A stretch of 64,000 nt of DNA from Diadophis punctatus similis. Lineage: Eukaryota > Chordata > Lepidosauria > Squamata > Dipsadidae. Made by a program: the position numbers and the translations under genes. Within the stretch, counting starts at the first letter, position 1, and each line of letters begins with the position of its first letter. The stretch is from positions 163,510,534-163,574,533 of the forward strand of contig JALIGW010000002.1 of assembly GCA_023053685.1 (NCBI GenBank), in the 5' to 3' direction. Under the pieces are notes generated by a model that worked only from the letters and a program-made list of their open reading frames with translations, was not told where the DNA came from and searched no databases. This document shows positions 48,658 to 59,826 of the stretch, one piece after another.

Positions 48658-48996
48658 CAGGGGTCAGCAACCCGCGGCTCTGGAGCCACATGTGGCTCTT
48701 TCATCCCTCTGCTGCGGCTACCTGTCGCTCAAAATATGCGTCACAACCGCCAATGTGTGATACCTGCTGGCACACGATTTATTGAGCTTTTCGACTCCCG
48801 GTAGGCCAACCATGGATAAATCCAGGAAGAGTAAAGTTTCAGAAGAAAACAACATTTAATTCAACTACATATGCTAGTTCTGTGGCCGCTCAGGAAATAG
48901 TCAGGCACAGGAAGGGTTTTGTGGCTCCCGGTGTTTTCTTTTCTGTGGGAAATGGATCCTAATGGCTCTTTGAGTGTTTAAGGTTGCCGACCCCTG
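48658..48996. mobile_element. Non-autonomous hAT element, family hAT-5
   Basis: A 339-bp element with perfect 8-bp target duplication GTTTAGTG (48650-48657 and 48997-49004) and termini CAGGGGTCAGCAACC / CAGGGGTCGGCAACC. Subterminal TGTGGCTCTT motifs occur in inverted arrangement near both ends. Confidence 0.94.
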
Positions 48997-49004
48997 GTTT
49001 AGTG

Positions 49005-52000
49005 GATCACAAGTCTATTATTCAGGTACTCTGATATTCAGAGACAGGAGTATACAGCTGGGTACTTTATACATTTGATCTTATCACTTCCTTTGTTATA
49101 TGGTACTTGGCCATTCTTCAATAGCCTTTCATAATTATTCTTTACAATATTTATGGAGCACTGTAGTTGAATGCTCTACATACCAAAAGATTAATGCATT
49201 ATTTATTTATTCATACAAACTTCGGTATATCTCTCTGCTTTAAAAGATTTGGGATGGCATTTGTTCTTCCTGTACTCTGATCCAGGAGTTTGCCTAAAAT
49301 TCTTCTGTCAACACACTACAACTTCCCAAGTCACCGTAAGAATAAATATGAACAAAGGATTTTCACACATTGCTCCCTGTGTGGGTGATGCAAACTAGCT
49401 GTGCTTCCAATAGCAATTAGCATAAGCTGCGGGTATTGATATGCTGTAACCAGGACAAATGTGCGTGCTTTGCACACCATCCCACTCAGGTTCTACATTC
49501 AACACTGCTGAACTTGCAGATGCTGAAGGGCTCAATGCCCCATTGTCTTCCTCTCATTCATGTGTGCGTTTGTGCACATATGTGCATATTGCATAAAGTC
49601 CTAGTGAAGTTTCTCGCACAAAAAATACATTTTTATAGGCTTCAGGCAAAACAAAGATCACTTATTGCACCTCTCCCTACAGCTAGGATCGAGAGGCTAT
49701 GTGCATTACAGGATCTTCCTTCCTTTCAAAGAGCATGTCTTGCATGCCCTAATATCACTGGCAAGTCCAGCTTCTGAAAATTAACTTGAGATATAAAAGC
49801 AGATAAGCCACGTTTGCAAGCAAGTTTGGGTTAGAAGCAGCACCTCCCAAATAGCAGAAGGACTGTTTTAACTCTTTCTTTACAGCTGCATTCAACACTT
49901 TCAACACGCTTAAAATTTGATGCATTTTCCATCTCTCTGACCAACCTTAGTTCTGAACTTTTTGATATCTTTTGTAACCAAGCCAGGAGATGGAAGAATT
50001 CCACTTACTAGTTGCTGGGGTGGATATTATTATTTGTTGTTGTTGTTTGATTGTTCTCTGAAAACATCAGTACAGCACAGGACAGGACAGTCCTACCCAC
50101 CCTAAATGTGTCACTATGTACATTCTACAGTAAGCTCTATAGCAATCACATGTAAACATCATTGTGGTAAGGAAATACTAGGACAGAAAAGGCAAAGCTA
50201 CAATGAGGCACTTGTCAATAGCAGATACTTCGTCTTGGCCAGACTTTGTTCTGGACTGATCACAAGAAGATCTAATGGCCTTGTAATCCTTTAATAAGTT
50301 CCTAAACAGAGATGTTAAAAGTGACGTCGTTAGCCAAAACATTGCGACAGTGAATTTTGCAAGTAGCATGGAAATTATATTAGCTGCCATATGAAATCAG
50401 GATTTTTATTATGAAAGCTCCAGATCACCATCCGCATCCCAGAAATAAACATTCAGGATGGGATAAGAAATTCCTTGATCTTATGGTGCTTTTGATATGT
50501 ACAGTCCTTATCAAGAGAATGGGGGACCATTCAGACAAACAGACTTTGGGACAGCATGAATTAGGCCAGAATCAGGATGTTATTTGTCCTTTGATTCCAA
50601 ATCAAATACATGCTGATGCTAAAGAGACCTTAAGGGAAGAGAATCTAACTACTGACAGAATTAAGGCTGTTGTGTTTTATCTACATGGGATGGCTGAACC
50701 CCATCGGTCTCATCTTTGTGAAGAACAGAATAAGGATATGGTGACTGATGGAGGACTTCGCAATGCTATTTGGTCCCCACTCGAAAGTGCTCTCTTGATG
50801 TTCCTATTGCTTATTTAGTGTCTCCCTAGCCTTTGCTGGATGTGAATTAGCACAAGAGCAGCCGCCTTGCATCTGGCAAATGATGCATTTGGTACAGTGT
50901 ACTGTATGAGCATGAGGTCTCCACATGTATTTACCCTCATCAGACGGCCCCTTTCTCCAGAAACCATTTTGTTTAAATCAGCCTAAGTTGCACAAAGTTG
51001 ATTCTCTTCTCCTGGACATCTCTGGGTTTTGAATTTAAGAAAAGCTGATCAATCAGCAGAGTTCTAAGCCATGGGCAAATCAAAAGAAAGGAATATGCAC
51101 AGACAGACATATAGAATAATAATAAAAAAGAATACAGTTGCTGTATGCTACTGGCTATATATTATACAGTATGGCTTATTCAAATTTGCTCAGGCAGAGA
51201 GCAGTATTTAAAGTGGGGCAGAGATACTCTGCTGATGCTGAGTGCTGGGTCAAGGTGCAAGGATGCTTTTGACCGTTTTTCTGTTAGGTCTTGCAAACAA
51301 ACCCAGGTTATCCATCAGGCAAGAGATTTTGCTTTGGTTGAATGGCCAGATGGCCAGAAATCTGTTCCTGTTCCTGAGGCTATGACTTAAATCAACTGTT
51401 CTACGTTTGTGACTTTATGGTAATGTCATGAAACAATGGCTATTCTGATGGTGGGGGTCTAATGCTTAGGAGCCTTAACTTTTCTGGCTCAATCTTCTTT
51501 GTCCCACAAGAGATTTCACATGTAGAATAAACAGGCCAATGGCTACTAGTTATAATGGCTGTTATACTGTATACTTCTCAACTCAGCAGCAATGGACATT
51601 AGATTACCACTTGTAGTAGATTAACTGCTTTCTTGGGCAGCTCGTGAATTTCTGAGAAGCATCTGGTGGCTCCATGGAAACAGGATGCTGATCAGATAGG
51701 ACTTTAGCAGGGCTTTTCTCGTTTACTTGGCCGGGAGGACAGCTTATCACTTCAGCATGAAAGAAGAGGGAAAAACGTACCCTGTCACCTTCTCATTTCT
51801 CACTTGATTTAATCTTTTGCCATCTGAGGAAATACTTGGAGCCCGCTTTGGACTGCAGAATCAGAGTTTGCCATGTCTCATGCAGTCAATGATTAAGGAG
51901 TGGAGATCCCAGCATTCAGCCCAGACAAATGGAAATAATGGTTTATACAGCAATTCCACACTGCCATTCAATAACCCCCTGGCTAATCAAGGACAAGCAG

Positions 52001-52580
52001 ATTTGTTATGATTTTCAGATGAGCCACTCACTGAAGGGAACCATTCTGGAAAGGCTGCATCTGCTGAGGGGCAAGTGCCTCATTACAGTGCATAGTTAAA
52101 AATCAAGGAAGCGGTACAATAAATCTGAATTACAGTACATCTGAGCCATAAATACATTATAAGTATATATTTCTTTCTTCTATTAAAAATTAGTTTACAA
52201 TCTTGATTCTATTCACAATTAACAATTTCATAATCACACACTACAGACCAAAAATGAAATAAAAGTTATGGTGAACACAGCTGCCACTCCACGGCGGAAA
52301 TGGGACCAGTCAGAGAAAGGGGATTGGACAAGAAGAGGACAGAAGGCTTTTGCAGGCTCATCCTAACACAACCAATCAGAAGCAGAGATACTAACTTGTG
52401 GCAGTGGAACATCAACACCATGGGAACTCACAGACAGAAGCAGCTTGTTCAATGTAAACATCAATTTAAAGGGTCAGCAGTCTCTCTCTCTCATTATATA
52501 TTTAATCATTTCTTGAAAACGTAAACATATTGGAAGTGCCTTGACTGAGGTATTAAGGTATTCCTCAAAGGTTAAGGCTG
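49005..52580. other. Region between repeats and the PPARGC1B stop codon, includes probable 3' UTR
   Basis: The right part must include the PPARGC1B 3' untranslated region, because the stop codon is at 52581-52583 on the minus strand and no splice follows. Its end cannot be fixed from sequence; mammalian PPARGC1B has a long 3' UTR. Open frames at 49436-49777, 50411-50818 and 51145-51390 (+) are not recognised. No PDE6A C-terminal exon (expected here on the + strand by synteny) was recognised. Confidence 0.5.
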
Positions 52581-52687
52581 TTACCGATGCAGACTTTCCT
52601 GGGCCTCCTGCAGCAGACTGTCAAAATCCATGGTCTCATATTTGCTTTTTACTGGAGTTGGAGAGGACTCTTCTGTATTGGAATCTG
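52581..52687 (-). CDS. PPARGC1B: PPARGC1B terminal coding exon
   Basis: The last coding exon: acceptor TCTCTGTAG at 52688-52689, 107 nt, and TAA at 52583-52581. It completes the split codon left by the previous exon and encodes [19 protein letters not shown] followed by the family-wide C-terminus [15 protein letters not shown]. In PGC-1 proteins this C-terminal segment follows the RRM and belongs to the RNA-processing region. Conservation to the very end and correct phase show that the gene is intact. One extra residue (R) follows the usual SLH end. Confidence 0.96.
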
Positions 52688-53862
52688 CTACAGAGAAAAG
52701 ATAAATGCTGTCAAAAAGAGGACGGGAAGGGGAGGAAGGAAGGAAGGACTGACTTCTTGTATGGTCCCAAGAAGATCAGCTAAGTCATTTATATTACATC
52801 TAATGTTTCCAAGCCACATGGAAAACCTCTAAATCTCCACTTCCTCCTGAAATGGAAGGATTTAATGATCATGAGTAGCCTATTGAGATATCCCTTGTGC
52901 TCTTCTCTGAAGAGGCTGATCAGCAAATACGATGGGCCACAACCCATTTTGCTGAGGGAACCAAACTGTCTCTCAAGAGAAAGGGTTGGCCACAATCTGT
53001 CTGGAAGCTGTTAAGAACTGCCTGGATTGGACAATTCATTCTCCCTAATTAGATTGCTATTTTGGGTGATTGCATTATATTTGATTTCATAACTCTGTGC
53101 TATTTTTATGGTTACAGTTGGTTGATTAATTTAAATTTTCTTCAATTATAATAGTTGCTGTCTGCCCCTTTCAGGGGAAGAGGGCTTTAATTAAAATGAA
53201 AGAAAATAAATTAAAATCACTTGTGGTCTGTGAAAATGAGCAAATATAAAAATCCTTGGAATGTTTATTCTGCTTTCTTTGGTTTTAATAAAGTATGGGC
53301 ACAAACTCAGCTATTATTATTTGCAAACACTGACTCATGGCTTAATGTGTTGCATATATCTAATCAATTCTGGTTAATTCAGTATCTGCAGTTAAATAAT
53401 CAGTGGATTAGTATGATTAGTATATGTGAGTGATTCAAGATAACTGTTCTGATTCAGTCATCTCTGAAAAACCGCTTCACTATCTCTGATTGTATAAAGC
53501 ACAATGCTAATAAACAGAAATAAATGTATCAGATAGTTAATAAATATTAAATATAGATAATAAAATGTTTAAATGAGGATTGTTGGGATTGTATAGATTT
53601 TATGCTTTGGATTTTTTAGTGTCCACCATCATTAATATCCATACCAAGATCACCGTGTGTGAGTTGGATGGCCATATAATTTTGTTTGATAATAAAGAAA
53701 GAAAGGGGAATGCCTCCTGGGGAATTCTGGGAACTGAAGGCCACACAGCTTGAAGCTGCCAAGGTTTTAGAAACTCTGCAGTATATAATCCAATTCAGTA
53801 CAACCACCCTTGCTAAATCAGATCTGTTATGAGGAAACAGGCCAAGATGATTGCGGACTTAC

Positions 53863-54017
53863 CCAAATCAGTAAATCTGGTCCAAAAGAAGTGTCCAAAG
53901 CCGCCATAAGCCAGCTGGAACAATGGCTCATTTCTTTTCCACAGAGAAGCACCATTCTTCAAGGACAAGGCAGCATGCTCAGAACACCGGTATGTGATGA
54001 CACCGTATTTATCTCCC
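53863..54017 (-). CDS. PPARGC1B: PPARGC1B exon, second half of the RRM
   Basis: 155 nt between acceptor TTATCCAG and donor TTGG|GTAAGT. It encodes [19 protein letters not shown], then [20 protein letters not shown] and [10 protein letters not shown]. This is the RNP1-containing half of the RNA-recognition motif (KYGVITY corresponds to the RNP1 strand) plus the start of the C-terminal linker. The phases (1 nt in, 1 nt out) fit the neighbours exactly. PGC-1beta uses the RRM and RS-like region to couple transcriptional coactivation to mRNA processing. Confidence 0.96.
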
Positions 54018-54443
54018 CTGGATAATGAAAGAGGGAATGCCAGCATAGCCAACAGAGCAGCGTTATTTATTTGTCATCATTTTTATTCCGTGTCTCTCCA
54101 ACAGGAGTTCCGAGCATCTCGTTTAAATCTCATGCAAACTTTATAGGAATTAGGATCCAAGAGTCTATTAATCAAACTGCAGTGATTACATTGGCATCTC
54201 CCAGCTGCCTTGGAAGAGAACACTCCAGCCAGGCTATTTATTATTTTTATTTCCACTTACACACCACTCAGGATAGTTAACAGCCATTAGACTACAAAAC
54301 ATTGACCTTCCCCTACACAATGTAACATACATTGCTATGTTGCCTATTGATATAAACACAAATCTGCAACAGACAAGAGACACGGAATAAAAATGATTTA
54401 CCCACTAAAACAAATAAAATTGTATGCATGTATGTACAGTATA

Positions 54444-54832
54444 CAGGCAGTCCTTGAATATGACCGTAATTCAGCCCAAAATTTCTGTTGCTAAGCGAGA
54501 CAGTTGTTAGTTTTGCCCCATTTTACGACTTTTCTTGCCGCAGTTGTTGAGTGAACCACTACAGTTGTTCAGTTAGTCACACAGTTGTTAACTGAATCTG
54601 GCTTTCCTATTCTTTGCTTGTAAGAAGGCCGCAAAAGGTGATCACGTGACCCCGGGACACTGCAACTGTCATAAATATGAGTCAGTTGCTAAGCAGCCAA
54701 ATTTTGCTCATATGACCATGGCGATGCTGCAATGGTTGTGAGTGTGAAAAAAAGGTCATAAGTCACTTTTTCCAGTGCCATTGTAAGTTCAAACAGTCAC
54801 TAAATGAACTATTGTAAGGCAAGGACTAACTG
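54444..54832. mobile_element. TA-flanked MITE, family TA-1, in a PPARGC1B intron
   Basis: A 389-bp element between TA dinucleotides, with termini CAGGCAGTCCTTGAATATG and, inverted, CAGTTAGTCCTTGCC. It lies in the intron between the two RRM exons. Confidence 0.87.
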
Positions 54833-55044
54833 TATGTGTCTACACACACACACAAAGGGTATCTTTTAAGTTAAATGCTCTGTTTTTCACTTGAAACAGA
54901 TAGATTTTTGAGCTCAAAACTTTCAAGCTTGGATCGAACTACTCCAAATTCAATCTGCTTCTTTATTTAGCAGAATTAAATTACATACACATATGCTAAG
55001 TAGTAATCCATTGTAAACTTAAAGAAGTGCTGCATCTTCTATGC

Positions 55045-55172
55045 CAGTGGTGTCAAACTCGCGTCATCACAGCGGTGACATATCGTGACTTTTTCCCCCT
55101 TCGCTAACCCGGGCATGGACGTGGCCAGCGCGTGACGCATCCGGCCTGAGGCCCGGGAGTTTGACACCCCTG
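55045..55172. mobile_element. Short hAT element, family hAT-4, in a PPARGC1B intron
   Basis: A 128-bp element with perfect 8-bp target duplication TTCTATGC (55037-55044 and 55173-55180) and termini CAGTGGTGTCAAACTCGCG / CAGGGGTGTCAAACTCCCG. It lies in the intron between the two RRM exons. Confidence 0.94.
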
Positions 55173-55531
55173 TTCTATGCAATACAGCAGCGTTAGTCCT
55201 TACACAATTAAATGATGAGGGAATTTAATGGCAGTTTCTTAGCCAAAATAAATATGATACAACTGAGGAAAGAATGAGTTCCACACTGCAATCCTTACAC
55301 ACATTTAACTAGCAAAAGGTTTAGCTTATTTAACTTACTTCTTAATAGGTACACTAGTTCAATTATTACTTAACCTTTGTTTTTCCAAAGAACATGTTTT
55401 TCCAAAGAACAAGAATTATCCAGCTACTGAACTTTGGATTCTGATTTTAATTTTAATCATAGAGTAAGATAGCTAATTTACAAATACTCATTATTTCAGC
55501 CAGGGTGAATAATGAGATAAGGAAAACTCAC

Positions 55532-55653
55532 CTTTTATTCTTGGTCAAAATGCAACACTCAACAATCTCTCCAAACACTTCAAATTGCTTCTTCAGTTCA
55601 CTAGAGCTCATACTGCTGGCAAGATTTTGGATGTATACTACACGGCCTTCTCC
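55532..55653 (-). CDS. PPARGC1B: PPARGC1B exon, first half of the RRM
   Basis: 122 nt, phase 0 in, two bases out; donor AAAAG|GTGAGT. It encodes [20 protein letters not shown] (RNP2 strand VVYIQNL), then [20 protein letters not shown] and the first two bases of an Arg codon. The acceptor is CTATTAAACAG|GG. Only about six bases separate the exon from the tail of a minus-strand SINE, so most of the 3' splice-site region is repeat-derived and there is no long pyrimidine run. Despite this, the exon is conserved and in phase on both sides, so it is very probably still used. Confidence 0.96.
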
Positions 55654-55659
55654 CTGTTT

Positions 55660-55885
55660 AATAGCAACAGCACTTAGACTTATATATTGCTTCATAGTGC
55701 TTTATACCCCTCTCTAACTGGTTTACAGAGTCGGCATATTGCCCCTAACAATCTGGGTTTTCATTTTACCACTCTCATAAGGATGGAAGGCTGATTCAAC
55801 CTTGAGCCGGTGAGAATTGAACTGCTGGCAGTCGGCAGAATTAGGCTGCAATATGCATTCTAACCACTGCGCCACCACAGCTCTC
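55660..55885 (-). mobile_element. tRNA-derived squamate SINE abutting the RRM exon acceptor
   Basis: A minus-oriented copy: the head (AGAGCTGTGGTGGCGCAGTG) is at the right, the body has TCAAGGTTGAATCAGCCTTC, and the 3' end reads TATATAAGTCTAAGTGCTG then TTGCTATT. It stops just short of the PPARGC1B splice acceptor at 55654-55655. Confidence 0.92.
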
Positions 55886-56251
55886 CGCGGCTCTTAATGA
55901 CACGAGTAAATTGCTCATGTCTGTCCTGGTACAATGTTTTAAGTTGATAAATTCTTGATATCTCCAGGTCCACTTTACTATTAAAGTAGTATCTTTTTAT
56001 ATTTTAGACAGGAGCCAAAATCTTTTGTTCCATTTGGTTTTGAACTCACATTAGTCAGAAAATTATTTTTTTTACTATCAATCCATGTTTTCAAAGAACC
56101 TGATGTGTGAAAAGAATGGATGGAAAATCCAAGAAAGAGGAATTGTAGATTAGAAAATGTATGAATGTACAGGAGTAGTTTAGAAGGATTTAATTCAGAA
56201 GTAATTTTTTGTTGTTGATTTTTTAAAAGTTTGCCAAGCCTATCACAGTAA

Positions 56252-56490
56252 TATAGCAATAGCAATAGCACTTAGACTTATATACCGCTTCATAGTGCTT
56301 TACAGCCCTCTCTAAGCGGTTTACAGAGTTCAGTATATTGCCCCCAACAATCTGGGTCCTCATTTTACCGACCTCAGAAGGATGGAAGGCTGAGTCAACC
56401 TTGAGCCTAGTGAGATTTGAACAGCTGAACTGTTGAACTAGCAGTCAGCCTGCAATGGCTGCATTTAACCACTGCACCACTTCAGCTCTA
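56252..56490 (-). mobile_element. tRNA-derived squamate SINE in a PPARGC1B intron
   Basis: A second minus-oriented copy in the same intron, about 600 bp upstream of the RRM exon. It has the full set of family motifs and a GCTATTGCTATTGCTATA tail. Its similarity to 55660-55885 places both in one subfamily. Confidence 0.93.
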
Positions 56491-57533
56491 ATGGATGTCT
56501 GATGGAAGTTTCTGGCCTTTGGGACAATCTACTAAATTATATTATTGGCTTAAAAATGCAGGTCACTTTTTTTTCTTGGAAGCTTTAAATTGTTCTATAA
56601 AGTCATCTAAAAATCTAAAACTAAATTGGACATACAATTTCTTTTAAGGGAAAGAAAAAGGAGTTTTGCAAAGCAAGGAGACCAGATTGGGTGAATGAGT
56701 AGGAAATCATACCACAGCAAATCTCTGAAGCATTTCTGATTTTCAACGCAGCCTCAAGATGAGGCCTCCCATTCACCAGCAGATCTGAAAATATTTCATA
56801 TACTGCATGGGCACCAATCATTTATGGAAGTCAAACCATTCATATAAGAACCATCTCCTAGCATTTTAAATTACATGAAGGATGCCCGTATAGGAAGACT
56901 AATACTAGGAATCTATGTTCAAGAGGACCTGAAGCAGACAACTTCTTTAACCAGTTGACTAAGTATTTCAATAGGAGATGGTTTTCTCACCTAAACATCT
57001 TTAAACTTCCCAACAGAAGAAAGATGAGCGCTAAATATGCTAAACGAATCTGTGCCTGGCTGATTAAAAGATATACAGAATATCAAACCACCAGCCTCAA
57101 ATGCAGCTTTTTTTCCAAACTTCAACAACTGTATATCTCCTCTTTGTATGATTTTTAAACACGATACCATGTCTTTTTCAAGATTCCAAACACTATTACT
57201 CTGTGGAAGTGCATGCTGATGAATGATAGTTCGCCCTATGCCAAGACTATCTAAAAGAAACATATTGGAAGGGAATAAAATGAAGAAACTGGCAACAGAT
57301 TGAGTTCTTGGCAGAGGGAGAGCTATCGTTCATTAGCATGCACTTCCCCTTCCACAGAGTAATAGAGTTCGGAAAATCAGCTAACTTCCTGTATTACCCC
57401 TTCTTGAATAGAAATTCCTGTCTCCCAAAATTCAAATGTGCTTCAGAAAGAGGAATCATCTGATCAGATTGGAAACCCTACCACTTCCACTTCATTCATC
57501 CCAAATCTCATTGAGAGCTCATAGATCACTCAC
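56491..57533 (-). other. PPARGC1B: PPARGC1B intron sequence without recognised features
   Basis: AT-rich intron between the exon at 57534-57612 and the RRM exon. Minus-strand open frames at 56621-56821 and 56991-57263 are not recognised, are not flanked by phase-compatible splice sites, and are not part of the conserved protein. Confidence 0.6.
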
Positions 57534-57612
57534 AATGGCTTTTTCTCTCTTTTTCTCCATCAGTCTCTGGCTGCTCATGTTTCCCACTTGAGAACGCCTG
57601 CCATTTTCACGT
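57534..57612 (-). CDS. PPARGC1B: PPARGC1B small basic exon upstream of the RRM
   Basis: 79 nt between acceptor TTCCAATAG and donor GCCATT|GTGAGT, with one base completing the previous Arg codon and ending at a codon boundary. It encodes the basic stretch RENGRRSQVGNMSSQRLMEK and KREKAI. This matches the conserved ...[16 protein letters not shown] junction that leads into the RRM and forms part of the short RS/basic region. Confidence 0.93.
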
Positions 57613-58560
57613 CTATTGGAAAACAAGAAATACAGACCCAAATGGATTCCAATTGTTTTGAATCTTAAAAATCAGAATCTTAATCAGGGAAAATATTCCT
57701 AGAAACATACTCGCTTGCAGAGACTCTCTCACCCATTTTACAATCAATACAGAACACCATGGGCTATTGTAGATTCACAAATATTTAGAGGTGGTTTTTT
57801 TTTAAAGGTGGCCAGACAGCCATCAAATATTGGAGCAAAGAGGTAAGCTAATGTAAATGATTAAATATTATATAATTTGAAAATCTGAAGATATAATCTT
57901 TTTAGGCACAGTCATACTGCGATTTTGGCCTTAAATCTTTTTACAAATCTTACATTTATTTCTATCCGTCTGAACAGGGTATCTCTTTTTTCCCCAATGG
58001 CTCTCAAAAACCTATGCATGGAGGGTCTCATTCCAATTCAGGAATGCTACCTATCCGGTAGAGGTTGGTATTCCCGAATCAGTGAACGAAGGCAAATTTC
58101 CCCAATTTCCCTTGCAGCTGCTATGGCTATTTTTGGTGCAGTTCTAATAAGTCCGTCAATCCTCTGGAGTAGATTCTCAAGGTCTGGAGGAGGAACTAAT
58201 TCAGTAAAAAAATAATTCCTCCCACTTCTGTACTTTGCTCACAGGATTTTTGAATTCAGCCCACTGTCTTTTAAATTAGCCTTATAAGACATAGCCCCCA
58301 CTGCAATGGCAAATCAAGAATAAGGAAAAAGATCTAACCCTGCCTGAGAAATTTCTAGAAATTTAGTCTTATACTCCCCCAGGCTGACTGAAGGGCCACC
58401 ATTCATACAGCATTGCATTATTTTAAAATGTAACTAAAGTGTATGAAGTTTTAATGTGCAATACTTTGAATCAATGCAATCAACAATGCAAACCAATGCA
58501 GCTGACTATGACCATCTCAGACCCTTTCCCCAAAACAATACTGATTGCAAATGAATGTAC
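57613..58560 (-). other. PPARGC1B: PPARGC1B intron with a two-strand open segment
   Basis: Intron between the acidic/HCF-binding exon and the small basic exon. The segment 57.93-58.22 kb is open on the + strand for 96 codons. It is also open on the minus strand for about 55 codons (58.22 to about 58.05 kb; DLENLLQRIDGLIRTAPKIA followed by IAAAREIGEICLRSLIREYQ). I do not recognise either reading, and neither belongs to the PPARGC1B protein. Confidence 0.6.
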
Positions 58561-58707
58561 CTGAAAACCTGCTGGTTGACTGGAGACCTACTTCTGCAGC
58601 ATGAAGACTCTGAATCAGATCTGTTTCGGGAGCAATAGTGCAAATTGGTCCTAGAAAGAGCACTACTGTGTAGACATCTGTTGGAACCCAATGGACTCAT
58701 GTAGTAT

Positions 58708-58739
<32 letters not shown>

Positions 58740-59338
58740 CAATGGAGAACCAATCTCACTGCAGCTGTCTTCAAAGACAGTATCATATTCAGGAGTTTTG
58801 AAGAACAGGGCCTCCTCCCCATCATCCAGGGCACTGTCCAAAAGACCAAAGTGTTTGGTCAAACTGGCTCTGATTTCTTGGTCCCTCAGCTGTTTGCTGC
58901 CCTCCTTCACTGAGCTTTTATTAAAACACTTGTTGCTTTCCTCCTGATAGGGAACGTCAGGCACTTGCCTCTTGTGTTGGCTTTCTATATGGCTCAGGGG
59001 CTCCCAAGACCTTAGCACCTTCCTCTGGAGCGAATACTCAGGTTTCAAGACTTGGCAATAATCATGATCACCAAAAGACCGCGAGAAAGGGCGTTTCAAC
59101 ACCCCATGTTGCTCAGAGTGAGCAGGGCGAATAGCAGACCGACTCAGGTGGGCATACAGCTCTGTCCGCACTGGTTGCTTTTTCTGATGTTTTCTGGAAA
59201 TTGGCCTATGACTGATCATTGGTTGTGGCTCAGAGCTGGTGATGACAGCAGTCTTCTGTGCTGGTCTCTGGTGAATGTCTGGCTTATATAGGTCCTCTTC
59301 CGAAGGCTTGTATGGAGGAGTAGTTGGTGGTGTGAGAC
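58561..59338 (-). CDS. PPARGC1B: PPARGC1B exon with HCF-binding motif and acidic run
   Basis: 778 nt between acceptor GGAGATAAG and donor TTTTCAG|GTACAT, in phase with both neighbours. It encodes the conserved [20 protein letters not shown] start, a basic linker, then PFSRSFGDHDYCQVLKPEYS with the HCF-1-binding tetrapeptide DHDY (residues 91-94 of the exon). RKVLRSWEPLSHIE, RDQEIRASLTKHFGLLDSAL and EYDTVFEDSCSEIG follow, then a run of about 12 glutamates encoded by an interrupted GAG/GAA repeat (about 58.71-58.74 kb) and an RS-like end (CSRNRSDSESSCCRSRSP). HCF binding links PGC-1 proteins to transcriptional targets. All landmarks match PGC-1beta rather than PGC-1alpha. Confidence 0.97.
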
Positions 59339-59763
59339 CTTATCTCCCCCAAGGAAGCAAAAGGATAAAACTCTTTCAGTATAAGACCATGAGAGTAAAA
59401 AGACATCACTATAATAGGAGTTAGGTCTATTTTTTAAACCATCCCCCCCCCTTTGTTGAGCCTTCAAATCGCACAGTTGATCTGGGGATATGAACTGAGC
59501 TGTTTATATTCAGCCTTTTGCCTTTGTAAAATGGCTACAGTGGTTCCAAAATACTTGTCACTCAAAAGATGGGCTGCTCTGCAGTTGTCTTTTCAAGGAA
59601 GGGAAAAAATCAAACCGGGTTTAGGGGTGCCTAGATTCCTTTTCCTTCATGTTAATGATTAAATACAGGAATTACTATCTGATAATATGGTTTTGGGTAC
59701 AGTCTTTTCTCTACGTTTGTGTCTTTTAATATAATGAACACTTAATCTAAATTCTGCCCTTAC
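59339..59763 (-). other. PPARGC1B: PPARGC1B short intron
   Basis: 425-bp intron with standard GT (59762-59763) and AG (59339-59340) borders. No repeat was recognised. Confidence 0.85.
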
Positions 59764-59826
59764 CTGCAGTGCCACACAGCTCTACAGTCAGAACTTGATC
59801 AAAGCTGCGCTTCCCGAGTGTTGATT
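59764..59826 (-). CDS. PPARGC1B: PPARGC1B 63-nt exon
   Basis: Acceptor TTTTAGAG, 63 nt, donor GCAG|GTAAGG. It encodes ESTLGKRSFDQVLTVELCGT and A, with the first codon split from the large exon and the last shared with the next exon. The [20 protein letters not shown] junction is strongly conserved in PGC-1 proteins. Two AGs are adjacent at the acceptor; only the second keeps the frame with the preceding exon. Confidence 0.95.

Noticed and set aside
53710..53770. Possible alternative PPARGC1B exon left of the second RRM exon
   Set aside because: The sequence GGGGAATTCTGGGAACTGAAG followed by GCTGCCAAGG is a degenerate arm of the foldback MITE family.
57262..57450. + strand reading with EFLAEGELSFI, faintly like the start of GINS2
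   Set aside because: The similarity is limited to a few residues, the frame then stops, and no downstream match appears. It is most likely chance.
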